A stretch of DNA of 64,000 nucleotides, taken from NCBI RefSeq assembly GCF_023721815.1, contig NZ_JAMDLI010000007.1:425237-489236 (forward strand). Direction: 5' to 3'. Under the pieces are notes generated by a model. The model was not told where the DNA came from. It made no database searches and saw nothing but the letters and a program-made list of their open reading frames with translations. This document shows, in pieces, positions 36,058-45,253 of this stretch. The translations under genes and the position numbers were made by a program. Each line of letters opens with the position of its first letter. The stretch's first letter is position 1. The DNA is from Pleomorphomonas sp. JP5. GTDB taxonomy: Bacteria > Pseudomonadota > Alphaproteobacteria > Rhizobiales > Pleomorphomonadaceae.

Positions 36058-38019
36058 TCATGGGCGATGGCGCATCACAGACAGCATCGAGCGAAGACCG
36101 CCGCGCAGGTCGCGAACCGGCTCTGGCGCCGGGACGACCACCGGCTCAAGGCCGGCGCGTCCGTTCTCGATGTTGAGGATGGCGTGATAGAAGGAGCGGC
36201 CGAGGCTGTCGGCGGGCGGCGTCTGCTCGTGCATCACCGATAGCACCGTCGCCTTGGGGCAGTATTGCCGAACAAGGCGGTGGAACTCCGTCCGGGCCTC
36301 GGGGTCGAGGGCTGCTGTCGCCTCGTCGAGGAAAAGCACGTCCGGCGTGTGCAGCAGGATGCGGGCGAGCACGACCTTCTGCTTTTGCCCGCCGGACAGC
36401 ACGTCGTCCCAGCGCCGGCCGCGATAGTAGGGGTTGCCCATCGAGGGGATGAACTCGCCGAGGCCCACCGCGCTCATGATGGCGGCCACCTCGAGATCGC
36501 GGTGCTCGTGCTCGTCCTCGGGAATGGCAATCAGTTGCTTGAGGCTGGCTTGAGGCAGCCGGGTGTCCTGGCAAGCATAGAGCGCCTTCATTCCTTCTGG
36601 CATGATCACCCGACCGCGCCCGTAAGGCCATAGGCCATTGAGTGCCTTGATAAGGCAGGACTTTCCCGAGCCCGACGGGCCTCGCACGAAGATCCACTGA
36701 CCCGGTTTGATCGACAGACGCGCGACACGCAGGAAGGGCTGCGCTTCCTTGCCCGAGAACATCAGCTCGAGCCCCTGAACCGAAAGCCCCTTCTCTGGCG
36801 CCTGCTGCTCGTAACGGAACTCGGAAATGCCGGTCTCGCGATAGAAAGCCTGCGCATCCTGAACGCGCTCGATGGCATCGGCCAGTTCGACGACGCGGTT
36901 GACGTTGGCGCGCAGGTTCGCGATGTCCGGCATCACCTGGATCACCCAGGAGCAGTCGCTGATCAGCTCGCTGGCCAGCTCCGAACCGGTGATGTAGGTG
37001 CGAAAGGATATGCCGCCCTGCATGTAGGCGGGCAGGTTGGGCATGTAGGCCACGACGCGCTGAGTGATGTAGTTGTAGCTGCCATTGAACGCCAGGAAGA
37101 TCGCCGACACCTTGTTCTGCAGGCCCCAGGTCCGATCGATCGCCTGATATTGCCGCCGATGGATCGAGGCCTGAACCCTTTCCCCGCGCGCAGCGGCGAT
37201 CGGCAGGATCCGGCGGACCAGCATCGACAGTTCGGCGCGATAGCTGCCCTCGGCGCGAAGCATCGCCATGTTGAGCGCTTCGATGGCACGGCCGATCCGA
37301 AGCGCGATCGCCGTCGACAGTGGCACGTAGGTGACGGCCAAGGCGAACACCAAGACGGCGCTGGCATAGGTGCCCAGAAACTCGAGGCCCTTGATGGCGA
37401 CCGAGCTGGCCAGCAGAGTTTCGCCGACAAAATAGACCGACGTCACCACCGAGATGAGGCCCATCGCCATCCCGAGCGCGTTGCCGGTCATCGCCTTGAT
37501 CGATTCCTGGATGCGCTGGTCGATGTTGTCCGGCACGTTCGCCCCCTCGTCGGAGGCGCCCATCACCAGAAGATGATAGTAAGGGCGGTGGTCGGAGAGC
37601 AGGGCCGCGTTGAACTGGCTGTCGAGCCACTGGCGCCATTTGCGGTGCAGCGTGGTCGAGAAATAGTGCCGGAAGCCGATGAACACCACGTACTTGAGCA
37701 GGGCCAGCGCGACCAGCGCGCCAGCCGTCATCAGTACCTCGTCGATGGTCGGTGCGTTGGCGTCGTGAAAGGACGCGATGGTGGCGATGAACGAGCCGGA
37801 AGCCTGGGCCAGCCAGACTCCGCTCTTGCTGGCCGCCGCCGACAGAAGCACGACGGCCAGTGTCAGCGCCCAAGCCTCTCGCCACCTGTCCGAGATCCAG
37901 TAGGCCCTGAGCAGCCCCCAGAAGCTGCGCATCGAGGAAACAGGGGTAGCCAGCGCATTCACTCCTACGTCGCCCGCCAAGGCAGACCGGACCTCCGATG
38001 GTCGAAGCCTGCCTCTCAA
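36058..38019 (-). CDS. fused ABC transporter permease/ATPase, YddA/SbmA-BacA-like
   Basis: About 620-650 residues: an N-terminal membrane domain with around six helices (residues 45-400) of the SbmA/BacA/YddA type, followed by an ATPase domain with Walker A GPSGSGKS, signature LSGGQKQK and Walker B VLFLDEAT. Relatives import peptides, vitamin B12 or other hydrophilic solutes. It starts the operon with GH3, GH144-like and hydrolase genes (33 bases before GH3), so oligosaccharide import is a possible role; export of a peptide is equally possible. The 38019 start is a TTG. A TTG at 37980 has GGAGG upstream, and an ATG at 37932 lacks a ribosome site, so the true start is uncertain. Confidence 0.82.
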   Translation of the reverse strand: MRGRLRPSEVRSALAGDVGVNALATPVSSMRSFWGLLRAYWISDRWREAWALTLAVVLLSAAASKSGVWLAQASGSFIATIASFHDANAPTIDEVLMTAGALVALALLKYVVFIGFRHYFSTTLHRKWRQWLDSQFNAALLSDHRPYYHLLVMGASDEGANVPDNIDQRIQESIKAMTGNALGMAMGLISVVTSVYFVGETLLASSVAIKGLEFLGTYASAVLVFALAVTYVPLSTAIALRIGRAIEALNMAMLRAEGSYRAELSMLVRRILPIAAARGERVQASIHRRQYQAIDRTWGLQNKVSAIFLAFNGSYNYITQRVVAYMPNLPAYMQGGISFRTYITGSELASELISDCSWVIQVMPDIANLRANVNRVVELADAIERVQDAQAFYRETGISEFRYEQQAPEKGLSVQGLELMFSGKEAQPFLRVARLSIKPGQWIFVRGPSGSGKSCLIKALNGLWPYGRGRVIMPEGMKALYACQDTRLPQASLKQLIAIPEDEHEHRDLEVAAIMSAVGLGEFIPSMGNPYYRGRRWDDVLSGGQKQKVVLARILLHTPDVLFLDEATAALDPEARTEFHRLVRQYCPKATVLSVMHEQTPPADSLGRSFYHAILNIENGRAGLEPVVVPAPEPVRDLRGGLRSMLSVMRHRP

Positions 38020-38170
38020 ACTTTAATGCCTCTTTAAGCCTATCGATGGGCGACGTCGCCAAAAGGGATTAAGGGTGGAAGCGTGGTGGTGGGCCGTCGC
38101 CGCGACCTTGACAAGCCCGTCGCGGCCTAAACTATTCGATCGATCCGTCTGTTTTGCGAGATGATATCCC

Positions 38171-38377
38171 ATGAAGCTCTACCGTTTTCTGACCGGACCC
38201 GATGACGCGTCCTTCTGTCATCGCGTTACCGACGCACTCAACAAGGGCTGGCAGCTCGCCGGCTCGCCAGCGCTCACCTTCGACCCTGTGCAAGGACGAG
38301 TGATTTGTGGCCAGCCTGTGGTCAAGGAAGTCGATGGCGTCGATTATACGCCCGACATCAAGCTCGGCGAGTGGTGA
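38171..38377 (+). CDS. DUF1737 protein
   Basis: A 68-residue protein with the DUF1737 pattern: MKLYRFLTGPDDASFCHRV at the start, GWQLAGSPALTFD, then QPVVK. Small cytoplasmic protein of unknown function. It is followed after one base by the YbaK-like gene, so the two form a unit. Confidence 0.8.
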   Translation: MKLYRFLTGPDDASFCHRVTDALNKGWQLAGSPALTFDPVQGRVICGQPVVKEVDGVDYTPDIKLGEW

Positions 38378-38378
38378 G

Positions 38379-38837
38379 ATGAGCCTCGACAGCGTTAGGG
38401 CTTTCTTCGCTGAAAACGCGCCCGATATCACCGTGATCGAAACCGAGGCCTCGTCGGCCACCGTTGCCGAGGCCGCCGCCGCCCACGGCGTCGACCCGGC
38501 CCAGATCGCCAAGACAATCTGTCTCAGGGTTGGCGAGCAAGCCATGTTGCTGGTGGCAGGGGGTATGTCCCGGCTCGATAACCGCAAGGCTCGGGAGGCC
38601 TTCGGGGGCAAGGCCCGGATGCTCGGCCTTGAGGAAGTCGTCGAGTTGACCGGTCATCCCATCGGTGGCGTGTGCCCCTTCGGCCTGAAAACGTCACTGC
38701 CGATCTATTGCGATCGGTCGCTCCAGCTCTTTGCCGAAGTGCTGCCGGCGGCCGGCGCCACCAACGCGGCGGTCCGCATCGGCACGGAGCGGCTGGCCGA
38801 ACTCGTCGGTGCCAGCTGGGTCGACGTTTGCCAGTGA
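38379..38837 (+). CDS. YbaK/EbsC-type aminoacyl-tRNA deacylase
   Basis: A 152-residue single-domain protein of the YbaK/ProX editing family, which hydrolyses mischarged aminoacyl-tRNAs (for example Cys- or Ala-tRNA-Pro). Typical features are the basic IAKTICLRV segment, the LVVAGG-like strand (LLVAGGMSRLDNRKAR) and GHPIGGVCPFG near residue 95-105, the conserved substrate loop. The ATG at 38379 follows the DUF1737 stop with one base between. Confidence 0.88.
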   Translation: MSLDSVRAFFAENAPDITVIETEASSATVAEAAAAHGVDPAQIAKTICLRVGEQAMLLVAGGMSRLDNRKAREAFGGKARMLGLEEVVELTGHPIGGVCPFGLKTSLPIYCDRSLQLFAEVLPAAGATNAAVRIGTERLAELVGASWVDVCQ

Positions 38838-39075
38838 AAGCGACGGGCCTGGGCTGCCGCTGACGCATCCTTGGCTCGGCTCAAGCTTCCTTCGAACAGT
38901 TGAACGATGGCGGTAATGCACAACGTGCATAGCTGTCGTTCGCCTGTTCTTTAGTCATTTTGTGTTCAAAATGCATTTTTTCTGTTAACCAATTTTTCAC
39001 TCTATCGCTCCAGTGGCGGCCTGTTCGTGTTACGAGACCCATTCGAAACGCACGCGTCACTTATGGGTCGGTGCT
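38838..39075. other. promoter region of the exopolysaccharide cluster
   Basis: A/T-rich DNA, unlike the GC-rich surroundings. CATTTTG-TGTT-CAAAATG at 38956-38973 forms an inverted repeat followed by CATTTTTT; it may be the terminator of the YbaK unit or an operator for the polysaccharide genes. No gene is supported. Confidence 0.5.
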
Positions 39076-40536
39076 ATGAAAATCGTTGAGCCGGGCTATC
39101 CGGGCGGCCGCGCAATCGAGGCCAGCCTTGCCGAAGACTTGCGCACTCTCGCGCAAGCTTTCTCGTCGCGCTGGCGGCTCATCGCGGCTGTCGTCTTCCT
39201 GTGCGTCTTCGCAGGATTTGCCTTCGTCTGGCTCTCCCCAAAGACTTACACGTCCACCGTCTCCATCTTCATCGATCCTCGGGAACGCGGTCTTGTCGAT
39301 CTTCGCGTGGCGCCGACGGGCATGGGGTCGTCGTCGCAGGGCGCTGATGGAGCGCTGGTCGATAGCCAGATGACCATCCTCACATCCCGCTCGGTTCTTG
39401 GCCAGTTGGTCGAGCGAGAACGACTCGATGTCGATCCGGCCTTCGTTTCAAGCTCGACCGGGCCGATCGGCGAGTTGAAGAGAGTGGTTGCAACATTGCT
39501 CTACGGAGAGGACCGGAGCCGTGTTGCCGAGGTCTCTCCCTTCGACAGGGCCCTTGCCGGCCTGCAGAAAGCCGTGGACGTCAAGCGCGTCGACAACACC
39601 TATGTTCTAAACGTTTCGGTGACCACCGGCTCGCCGACGCGGTCGGCCACGCTCGCGAATGCGCTCAGCGACATCTACCTCAGCAACGGCCAAAGCGTCG
39701 TCGACGACAGCGCGCGCGAGTCGGCGGCCAGTCTGGAAGCGCGCCTTGCCGAACTCGGTAGGGTCACGGAGGAGTCCGAGCAGGCTGTCGAGACCTATCG
39801 GCGTCAGAATGGGCTTCTCGATACCAACGGTGTTCCGCTGGCCGAGCGGCAGGTGGGCGAACTGAGCAGCCAACTCGTGGGGGCTTCAGTCGCCGCGGAA
39901 GCGGCCAAGGCCGCGCTGGACGCTTTGCGCGAAAATGGAGCCAGCGCTTCGGCATCGGATTTGGCGGGCCAGATCCGCATGCAGATCAGCCAGGCCCGGG
40001 CGGAGGAAAGCATGCTTTCCGACACCTACGGTCCTCGGTACCCAAGACTGATCCGAGCCCAGGAACACCGCAGGGCTCTCGAAAGGGCCCTCGACGCCGA
40101 AGTTGCTCGTGTACTCGCCAAGGCGGAGGCGGACTACCGTTCCGCCGCAGCGCAGCAGACCGCTCTCAAGGATATGCTGGCCAAGGCGCAGGAAAGTCTC
40201 GCCCAGTCCAACGCAGCGTCGGTGAAGCTCAGGGAACTCGAGCAGATCGCCGGTCAGAATCGCGCGCTTTTCGACAGTTTCTCCACCAAGGCCAAGCAGG
40301 CTCGCGAGCAGATCTCGCTGCCGGCGACGACGGCGCGCGTCATATCGCCAGCTCAACCTGCGACCAAGCCAACCGCCCCCAGGGCCACGCTGATACTCGC
40401 TGCCAGCGCGTTTGTGGGCTGTGTTGCCGGGTTCGGAGCGGCTTGGTTTCTGTATCTCATCCTGGGTCCTCCGAAGCGACGTCGCACGGCTTCCCTCCAG
40501 TCGTTGCGAAAGCGGCCTCTCGCCGCCGCCGAATAA
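39076..40536 (+). CDS. Wzz/GumC-type polysaccharide chain-length protein
   Basis: A 486-residue inner membrane protein of the polysaccharide co-polymerase family. It has a first transmembrane segment (RLIAAVVFLCVFAGFAFVW, about 36-54), a Wzz-type periplasmic N-domain, long coiled-coil helices and a second transmembrane segment (about 440-465, ATLILAASAFVGCVAGFGAA). There is no C-terminal tyrosine-kinase domain, unlike full-length Wzc/ExoP. The ATG at 39076 is preferred to a GTG at 39013. It likely sets polymer length with the Wzy-like protein of the same operon. First gene of the forward exopolysaccharide arm. Confidence 0.88.
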   Translation: MKIVEPGYPGGRAIEASLAEDLRTLAQAFSSRWRLIAAVVFLCVFAGFAFVWLSPKTYTSTVSIFIDPRERGLVDLRVAPTGMGSSSQGADGALVDSQMTILTSRSVLGQLVERERLDVDPAFVSSSTGPIGELKRVVATLLYGEDRSRVAEVSPFDRALAGLQKAVDVKRVDNTYVLNVSVTTGSPTRSATLANALSDIYLSNGQSVVDDSARESAASLEARLAELGRVTEESEQAVETYRRQNGLLDTNGVPLAERQVGELSSQLVGASVAAEAAKAALDALRENGASASASDLAGQIRMQISQARAEESMLSDTYGPRYPRLIRAQEHRRALERALDAEVARVLAKAEADYRSAAAQQTALKDMLAKAQESLAQSNAASVKLRELEQIAGQNRALFDSFSTKAKQAREQISLPATTARVISPAQPATKPTAPRATLILAASAFVGCVAGFGAAWFLYLILGPPKRRRTASLQSLRKRPLAAAE

Positions 40537-40565
40537 CCCGCCACCAACAAGGTCAAGACAGATAA

Positions 40566-41555
40566 ATGCGCTCATCCTGTCAGAAGACGGTTCTCGTCAC
40601 CGGAGGGGCCGGTTTCCTGGGTAGTCATCTTTGCGATCGCCTGCTCCGAGACGGACGCAAGGTCATCAGCCTCGATAACTTCCACACGGGCAGCCGTCTC
40701 AACCACCGCCATCAGGTATCGAATCCAGACTTCGAGCTGATCGAGGCAGATGTCGCCGATCGGCTTCCCGATTTGCGGGTCGACGAGATTTATCACCTCG
40801 CCTGCCCGGCTTCGCCGCCCCATTATCAGGAGAGCCCGGTCACCACGCTCAGGACCAACCTTCTGGGTACCTTCAATGTGCTGGATCTCGCCATGCGCAC
40901 CGGGGCCAGAGCGCTGCTTGCCTCGACCAGCGAGGTCTATGGAGATCCGCTGGTTCACCCCCAGCGGGAGGACTATTGGGGCAACGTCAACTCCTTTGGC
41001 GAGCGCGCCTGCTACGACGAGGGCAAGCGGGCCGCCGAGGCCCTGTTCCACGCCCATGCGGCGGAGAAGGGCGTCGACACACGCATCGCCCGCATCTTCA
41101 ACACCTACGGGCCCCGCATGCAGCCCGAGGACGGCCGGGTGGTCTCCAACTTCGTCGTCGAGGCGTTGCAGGGCCAGCCGATCACCATCTATGGCGACGG
41201 ATCGCAGACGCGGTCCTTCTGCTACGTCGATGATCTCATCGAGGGGTTTGTACGCCTCATGGAAAGTGACGTCCGTACGCCCGTCAATCTCGGCAATCCC
41301 GGCGAGTTCAGCGTGACGGAGCTTGCCGCGATGGTGGTCGCGATGACCGGTTCGCAATCCTCGATCAGCCATCTGCCGCTGCCGTCCGACGATCCTCGTC
41401 GTCGACGCCCGGATATTTCCAAGGCCGAACGTCTGCTCGACTGGAGACCGACCATCTCCCTGGAGGCCGGCCTTGGACCGACCATCACTTATTTCCGCGA
41501 GATCGTGTCGGATCAATCCTCCGGCGATCGCTCCACAACTCAGCGGGTTACCTGA
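40566..41555 (+). CDS. uxs: UDP-glucuronate decarboxylase (UDP-xylose synthase)
   Basis: A 329-residue short-chain dehydrogenase-type sugar nucleotide enzyme. The NAD-binding motif GGAGFLG is at 13-19. The family stretch [10 protein letters not shown] and the catalytic pair Tyr150/Lys154 within ACYDEGKR are typical of UDP-glucuronate decarboxylases rather than dTDP-glucose dehydratases. It makes UDP-xylose from UDP-glucuronate in the cytoplasm, so the polysaccharide probably contains xylose. The next gene encodes a GH10 xylanase-like enzyme one base later. It ends with a Ser/Thr-rich tail of no known role. Confidence 0.88.
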   Translation: MRSSCQKTVLVTGGAGFLGSHLCDRLLRDGRKVISLDNFHTGSRLNHRHQVSNPDFELIEADVADRLPDLRVDEIYHLACPASPPHYQESPVTTLRTNLLGTFNVLDLAMRTGARALLASTSEVYGDPLVHPQREDYWGNVNSFGERACYDEGKRAAEALFHAHAAEKGVDTRIARIFNTYGPRMQPEDGRVVSNFVVEALQGQPITIYGDGSQTRSFCYVDDLIEGFVRLMESDVRTPVNLGNPGEFSVTELAAMVVAMTGSQSSISHLPLPSDDPRRRRPDISKAERLLDWRPTISLEAGLGPTITYFREIVSDQSSGDRSTTQRVT

Positions 41556-42653
41556 ATGTCGTTCACCCGCCGCTCCCTGCTTGCCGCTTTCGCGGGACTT
41601 CCGTTTGCCCCATCGGCGCTTGCGTCGGCGCAGACGGTCGGGCTGGGCGAGCTGGCCGCCCGGTCGGGTCGCTACTTCGGTTCGGCGGTAACGCGTGATG
41701 ATGTCTCCGACGCAGGCCCTCATCTTCGCCTCTTCGATGGGGAGTGTTCGGTGTGGGTACCCACGTGGCAGATGAAGTGGGGCGCGCTTGTGCCCACCCT
41801 GGGCGATGTGCCGGATTACCGCGCTTGCGATGCCATCGTCGCCAGTGCGGCGAAGCGCGGTAAACGTCTGCGAGGCCATGCGCTGATCTGGCACGAGCAC
41901 TTGCCGGCAGGCGCCGAGCGTCTGTCGACGGCGGCCGACTGGCGACGCTTCGTTGCGCCGCATATCACGGCGGTGGCAGGCCGTTATCGTGATGCGGTCT
42001 TCGAGTGGGACGTGGTCAATGAAGCGATCGAGCCGTATGACGGCGGCGCGGATTTCATGCGACGCACTCCCTTCTATGCGATGCTTGGCTCGGACTATGT
42101 CGCCGAGGCATTTCGTCTCGCGGAGGAGGCGGCACCGCTGGCGCGGCTCTACCTCAACGACGATCATCTCTACTATGCCGAAGAATGGCAGGAGCGGCGT
42201 CGAGCCGGCATGCTTGGGTTGCTTGAACGGTTGCTCAAGGCGGGCGTGCCCATTCATGGGCTCGGCATGCAGTGCCATCTCGACACGCGACTTCATTTTG
42301 ATGACAGCGTTTTTCGCCGCTTTCTCAAACGGATCGAAGACCTTGGCCTGAATATCAGCATCACCGAGCTGGACGTTACCGAGGCGCCGAACGCGCGCGG
42401 TCGGTCGATCTCCAGGCGCCGCCTTCGCGCTGCCGCCGAGGCAGAGAAGGTGCTCTCCGTGGCTTTCGACAGCCCGGCCCTCGCAGGCGTGGTGACCTGG
42501 GGGCTGTCCGACGACGACAGCTGGCTCCGCAACCGTGGGCCCGACATGGTCGACAACCAGGGACTGCCCTACGACGACGCCTACAGATCGGCGCCGCTGC
42601 GAGACACGCTCGCCTCCCTCTTCGCTTCGACCCAGACCCGGCACCCGACATGA
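41556..42653 (+). CDS. GH10 endo-beta-1,4-xylanase-like enzyme, Tat-exported
   Basis: A 365-residue glycoside hydrolase family 10 protein. A twin-arginine signal (TRRSLLAAFAG, then PSALA) leads to export as a folded protein. The barrel shows WHEH, catalytic acid/base Glu156 in WDVVNEAI and nucleophile Glu271 in ITELDV. The length matches single-domain xylanases. It is embedded in the polysaccharide operon, immediately after UDP-xylose synthase and overlapping the sugar transferase by 4 bases. It probably trims or releases the cell's own xylose-containing polymer rather than plant xylan, though both are possible. Confidence 0.9.
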   Translation: MSFTRRSLLAAFAGLPFAPSALASAQTVGLGELAARSGRYFGSAVTRDDVSDAGPHLRLFDGECSVWVPTWQMKWGALVPTLGDVPDYRACDAIVASAAKRGKRLRGHALIWHEHLPAGAERLSTAADWRRFVAPHITAVAGRYRDAVFEWDVVNEAIEPYDGGADFMRRTPFYAMLGSDYVAEAFRLAEEAAPLARLYLNDDHLYYAEEWQERRRAGMLGLLERLLKAGVPIHGLGMQCHLDTRLHFDDSVFRRFLKRIEDLGLNISITELDVTEAPNARGRSISRRRLRAAAEAEKVLSVAFDSPALAGVVTWGLSDDDSWLRNRGPDMVDNQGLPYDDAYRSAPLRDTLASLFASTQTRHPT

Positions 42654-43312
42654 CAGACCTCATCGACGACAAAACCGACCTCTCCGCGATTGCCCGTCCG
42701 GCGGCCGTCCAGTCCTGGATGAAGCGCACGTTCGACATTCTGGGCGCGGCGGGTGGCCTGATCCTGCTGGCGCCATTGCTGATGTTCGTCGCCGTGCTGA
42801 TCCGCCTCGACAGTCCCGGTCCGGTCCTGTTTCCACAGGATCGCCATGGTCTCGGCGGGAGAATTTTCCGTATCTACAAGTTCCGGACAATGACGGCGAC
42901 GGCCAGCCGCGAGGTCTTCCGCCAGGCGACGGTAGGCGATGCGCGCATCACCCGCCTGGGCAACATTCTCCGCCGGACCAGCATCGACGAACTGCCGCAG
43001 CTCTTCAATGTCCTCAAGGGTGACATGTCGCTGATCGGCCCGCGCCCGCACCCGCTGGCGCTCGACGAGCAGTATCGCAAGACCATTCCCGGCTACATGA
43101 CCCGTTACGCCGTCCGTCCGGGCATGAGCGGCCTGGCTCAGGTGACGGGTCACCGCGGGCCGACGCCGACGCATGAGTCCATGGCCGCCCGAGTCTCTCG
43201 GGATCTCCGCTACATCGAGGACTGGACCTTCGGTCTCGATCTTCGCATTCTCCTCGCGACAATCCTGCCTTGGTGGCCGTCATTGAAGCCGGAGGTGAGA
43301 GATGGCGGTTGA
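42650..43312 (+). CDS. initiating sugar transferase (ExoY/WcaJ-type)
   Basis: A 220-residue bacterial sugar transferase (polyprenyl phosphate hexose-1-phosphate transferase). An N-terminal membrane re-entrant helix (FDILGAAGGLILLAPLLMF) is followed by KFRTM, RRTSIDELPQLFNVLKGDMSLIGPRP and the C-terminal PG-x-SG-LAQV-type motif. It transfers the first sugar phosphate to undecaprenyl phosphate and starts repeat-unit assembly. It lacks the additional N-terminal helices of WcaJ, so it resembles the short ExoY/PglC form. The ATG overlaps the xylanase stop by 4 bases. Confidence 0.93.
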   Translation: MTDLIDDKTDLSAIARPAAVQSWMKRTFDILGAAGGLILLAPLLMFVAVLIRLDSPGPVLFPQDRHGLGGRIFRIYKFRTMTATASREVFRQATVGDARITRLGNILRRTSIDELPQLFNVLKGDMSLIGPRPHPLALDEQYRKTIPGYMTRYAVRPGMSGLAQVTGHRGPTPTHESMAARVSRDLRYIEDWTFGLDLRILLATILPWWPSLKPEVRDGG

Positions 43313-44012
43313 GCGCGACGAAGCGCGTTTCGAGTTGATCATAGGCGTGCATGATCTTTCCGAAGAGCCGGATGCGCGGGGCGACGAACTGCAGTCCTGG
43401 ATGCCGTTTTCGAGTGCGGAGCCCCTGCTCGATACGCTTGTCGAGATGAGCCGCAGGTCCGGGGCGCGGCTACGGGTTACGAGCGACGACGCATTTCGCT
43501 CGGATGTCGAATTGCTGGCCCCCTGGCTTGTCAGGCAGGGCATCGTCGGGGCCTTTTTCGTGCCGACCCGTTTTCTCGGTCGTCCCGGCCGTCTCTCTGC
43601 CGGCGATCTCCACGCGCTCGATGCACTCGGTATGGAAATCGGTGTCCACGGCGCGGGCCATCTGGACTGGACCGCGATATCCGAGCGGGAGTTCATCGAC
43701 GATGTTAGTGAAGGGCGCGCTGCTCTGGAGGGGATCCTGGGACGGCCGGTCGACATCGTGGCCCCGCCCTTCGGTCGCTTCGACGCCCGCATCCTCGATC
43801 ATCTGTTCGCCATGGGCTTTCGGGAGGTGCATACATGCCGGCCAGGCCTTGCCCTGGCCTCGGTGGCAATCAAGCCGCGCAACATGCTGAAGACGGGGAA
43901 CGAGGCGGCGCTGCGCGCCGTGGCCAGCCGTCGGGGCAACTGGTCCGACGCGGCCCGTTGCCGGTTGCGCCCCCTATCGGTGCGTCTGAGAACCCTTGCC
44001 GGTGTGCCATGA
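43302..44012 (+). CDS. NodB-type polysaccharide deacetylase family protein
   Basis: A 236-residue CE4 (NodB-homology) protein. It has the metal-binding TSDDAF (Asp62/Asp63), the HGAGH box (His116 and His120), and further conserved strands (APPFGRFD). No signal peptide or transmembrane segment is evident, so it may be cytoplasmic. It would deacetylate sugars or a lipid-linked intermediate. GGAGG precedes the ATG by about 6 bases; it overlaps the sugar transferase by 11 bases and the flippase by 4. Confidence 0.82.
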   Translation: MAVERDEARFELIIGVHDLSEEPDARGDELQSWMPFSSAEPLLDTLVEMSRRSGARLRVTSDDAFRSDVELLAPWLVRQGIVGAFFVPTRFLGRPGRLSAGDLHALDALGMEIGVHGAGHLDWTAISEREFIDDVSEGRAALEGILGRPVDIVAPPFGRFDARILDHLFAMGFREVHTCRPGLALASVAIKPRNMLKTGNEAALRAVASRRGNWSDAARCRLRPLSVRLRTLAGVP

Positions 44013-45253
44013 AGCGCGCCGTTTTCATCTCTCTTGTCGATCAGGCCCTGAACAGCGCCTTCAACCTGCTGCTGAACCTCGCCTTCATCGCCTTTGCCAC
44101 ACCCGACGAGTTCGGCCGCTTCGCCTTTCTTCTGGCGGGCAGCTTCTTCGCCGCCTCGGCGCAGAATGCTCTCATCGTCATGCCGCTCAACTACCTTCTC
44201 CCCGGACGGGAGCAGGAAGAGGCGGACGCGGCTCTGTCGATGCTTACCTCGGCCAATTTGGCGCTGACTCTTCTGGTGGTGCCGGCAGGCCTCGGTCTCG
44301 CCGCCGTCATCGGCGCCGACTTGCCGCTGTCGCTGGCTGCGATCGCCTATTTCGGTACGTTGATGATCCGCGAATATGTTCGCAATCTCATGGTGGTGAA
44401 GGGAAGCGTCCACCTCACGCTGATCTATGATGCGATTGCCCTGGCGGCGACGGTGGCGTTCGCCGTCGCGTTCTGGCAAGTCCTGCCGCCCGCCACGGCC
44501 ACTCTCGCTGGCCTGTCTGCTGGGAACAGCCTGTCCTTTGTCTGCTGTCGTTTCAACCTCAAGGCCGATTTCCGAAGCTTGTCGTCTCATCTCTCCGCCT
44601 ACCGGAGCGTTTGGAAGGATACGCGCTGGGCCTTGCAGGGGGCGCTTCAGAACGAAGTCATGTCGCGCAGCCATGTCTTCCTGGTGGAACGGATGCGCGA
44701 CGCCGCGGCGCTCGGCATGCTCAACGCCGGTCGTGTTGGCGTGTCGCCATTGTTGCTCGTCGGAACGGCTTGGTGCCGCGTCGCCCGACCGCGCATGGTG
44801 GAGGAACTGGCAAGAGGCGAGGTTGCTTCGGTGTTTAGGCTGCTTCGTTCCGGGATGGCGATCACGGCGGGGGCCGCGATCCTCTACGGTCTGTTTCTCT
44901 GGATGGCCTGGCCCTATATCGACGCCTACGCCTTCCGCGACCGCTATGGCGACATGGCCGGTAACCTCGTCTGCTGGTGGCTCTATGCCCTGGTCGTCGG
45001 CCAGACGTCGGTCATGGCGGCACTGATGGAGGCCCGCCGCAAGTTCCGCGCCCTTGCCATCGTCGGATTCGTCGGCGCGGTGGTGGCGCCGCTTCTTGTC
45101 TTCGGGCTGCTGTCGGTCGGGCTCGACGCCTCTGTTGCGGCGCTTGGCCTTGCCGGCGTGGCGCTTCTGGAATTTGTGGTTTTCGGCGGTCTGACGCTGC
45201 GTGACCTGCGATCGTCTGCTGTTGGCGCGGCCCGGGAAGGCGGTGTCTCGTGA
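44009..45253 (+). CDS. Wzx-type polysaccharide flippase
   Basis: A 414-residue membrane protein with about 12 hydrophobic helices, matching polysaccharide flippases of the MOP superfamily (start MKRAVFISLVDQALNSAFNLLLNLAF). It should move lipid-linked repeat units to the periplasmic side. The ATG overlaps the deacetylase stop (ATGA). Its place next to a Wzy-like protein supports the Wzx/Wzy pathway. Confidence 0.85.
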   Translation: MKRAVFISLVDQALNSAFNLLLNLAFIAFATPDEFGRFAFLLAGSFFAASAQNALIVMPLNYLLPGREQEEADAALSMLTSANLALTLLVVPAGLGLAAVIGADLPLSLAAIAYFGTLMIREYVRNLMVVKGSVHLTLIYDAIALAATVAFAVAFWQVLPPATATLAGLSAGNSLSFVCCRFNLKADFRSLSSHLSAYRSVWKDTRWALQGALQNEVMSRSHVFLVERMRDAAALGMLNAGRVGVSPLLLVGTAWCRVARPRMVEELARGEVASVFRLLRSGMAITAGAAILYGLFLWMAWPYIDAYAFRDRYGDMAGNLVCWWLYALVVGQTSVMAALMEARRKFRALAIVGFVGAVVAPLLVFGLLSVGLDASVAALGLAGVALLEFVVFGGLTLRDLRSSAVGAAREGGVS

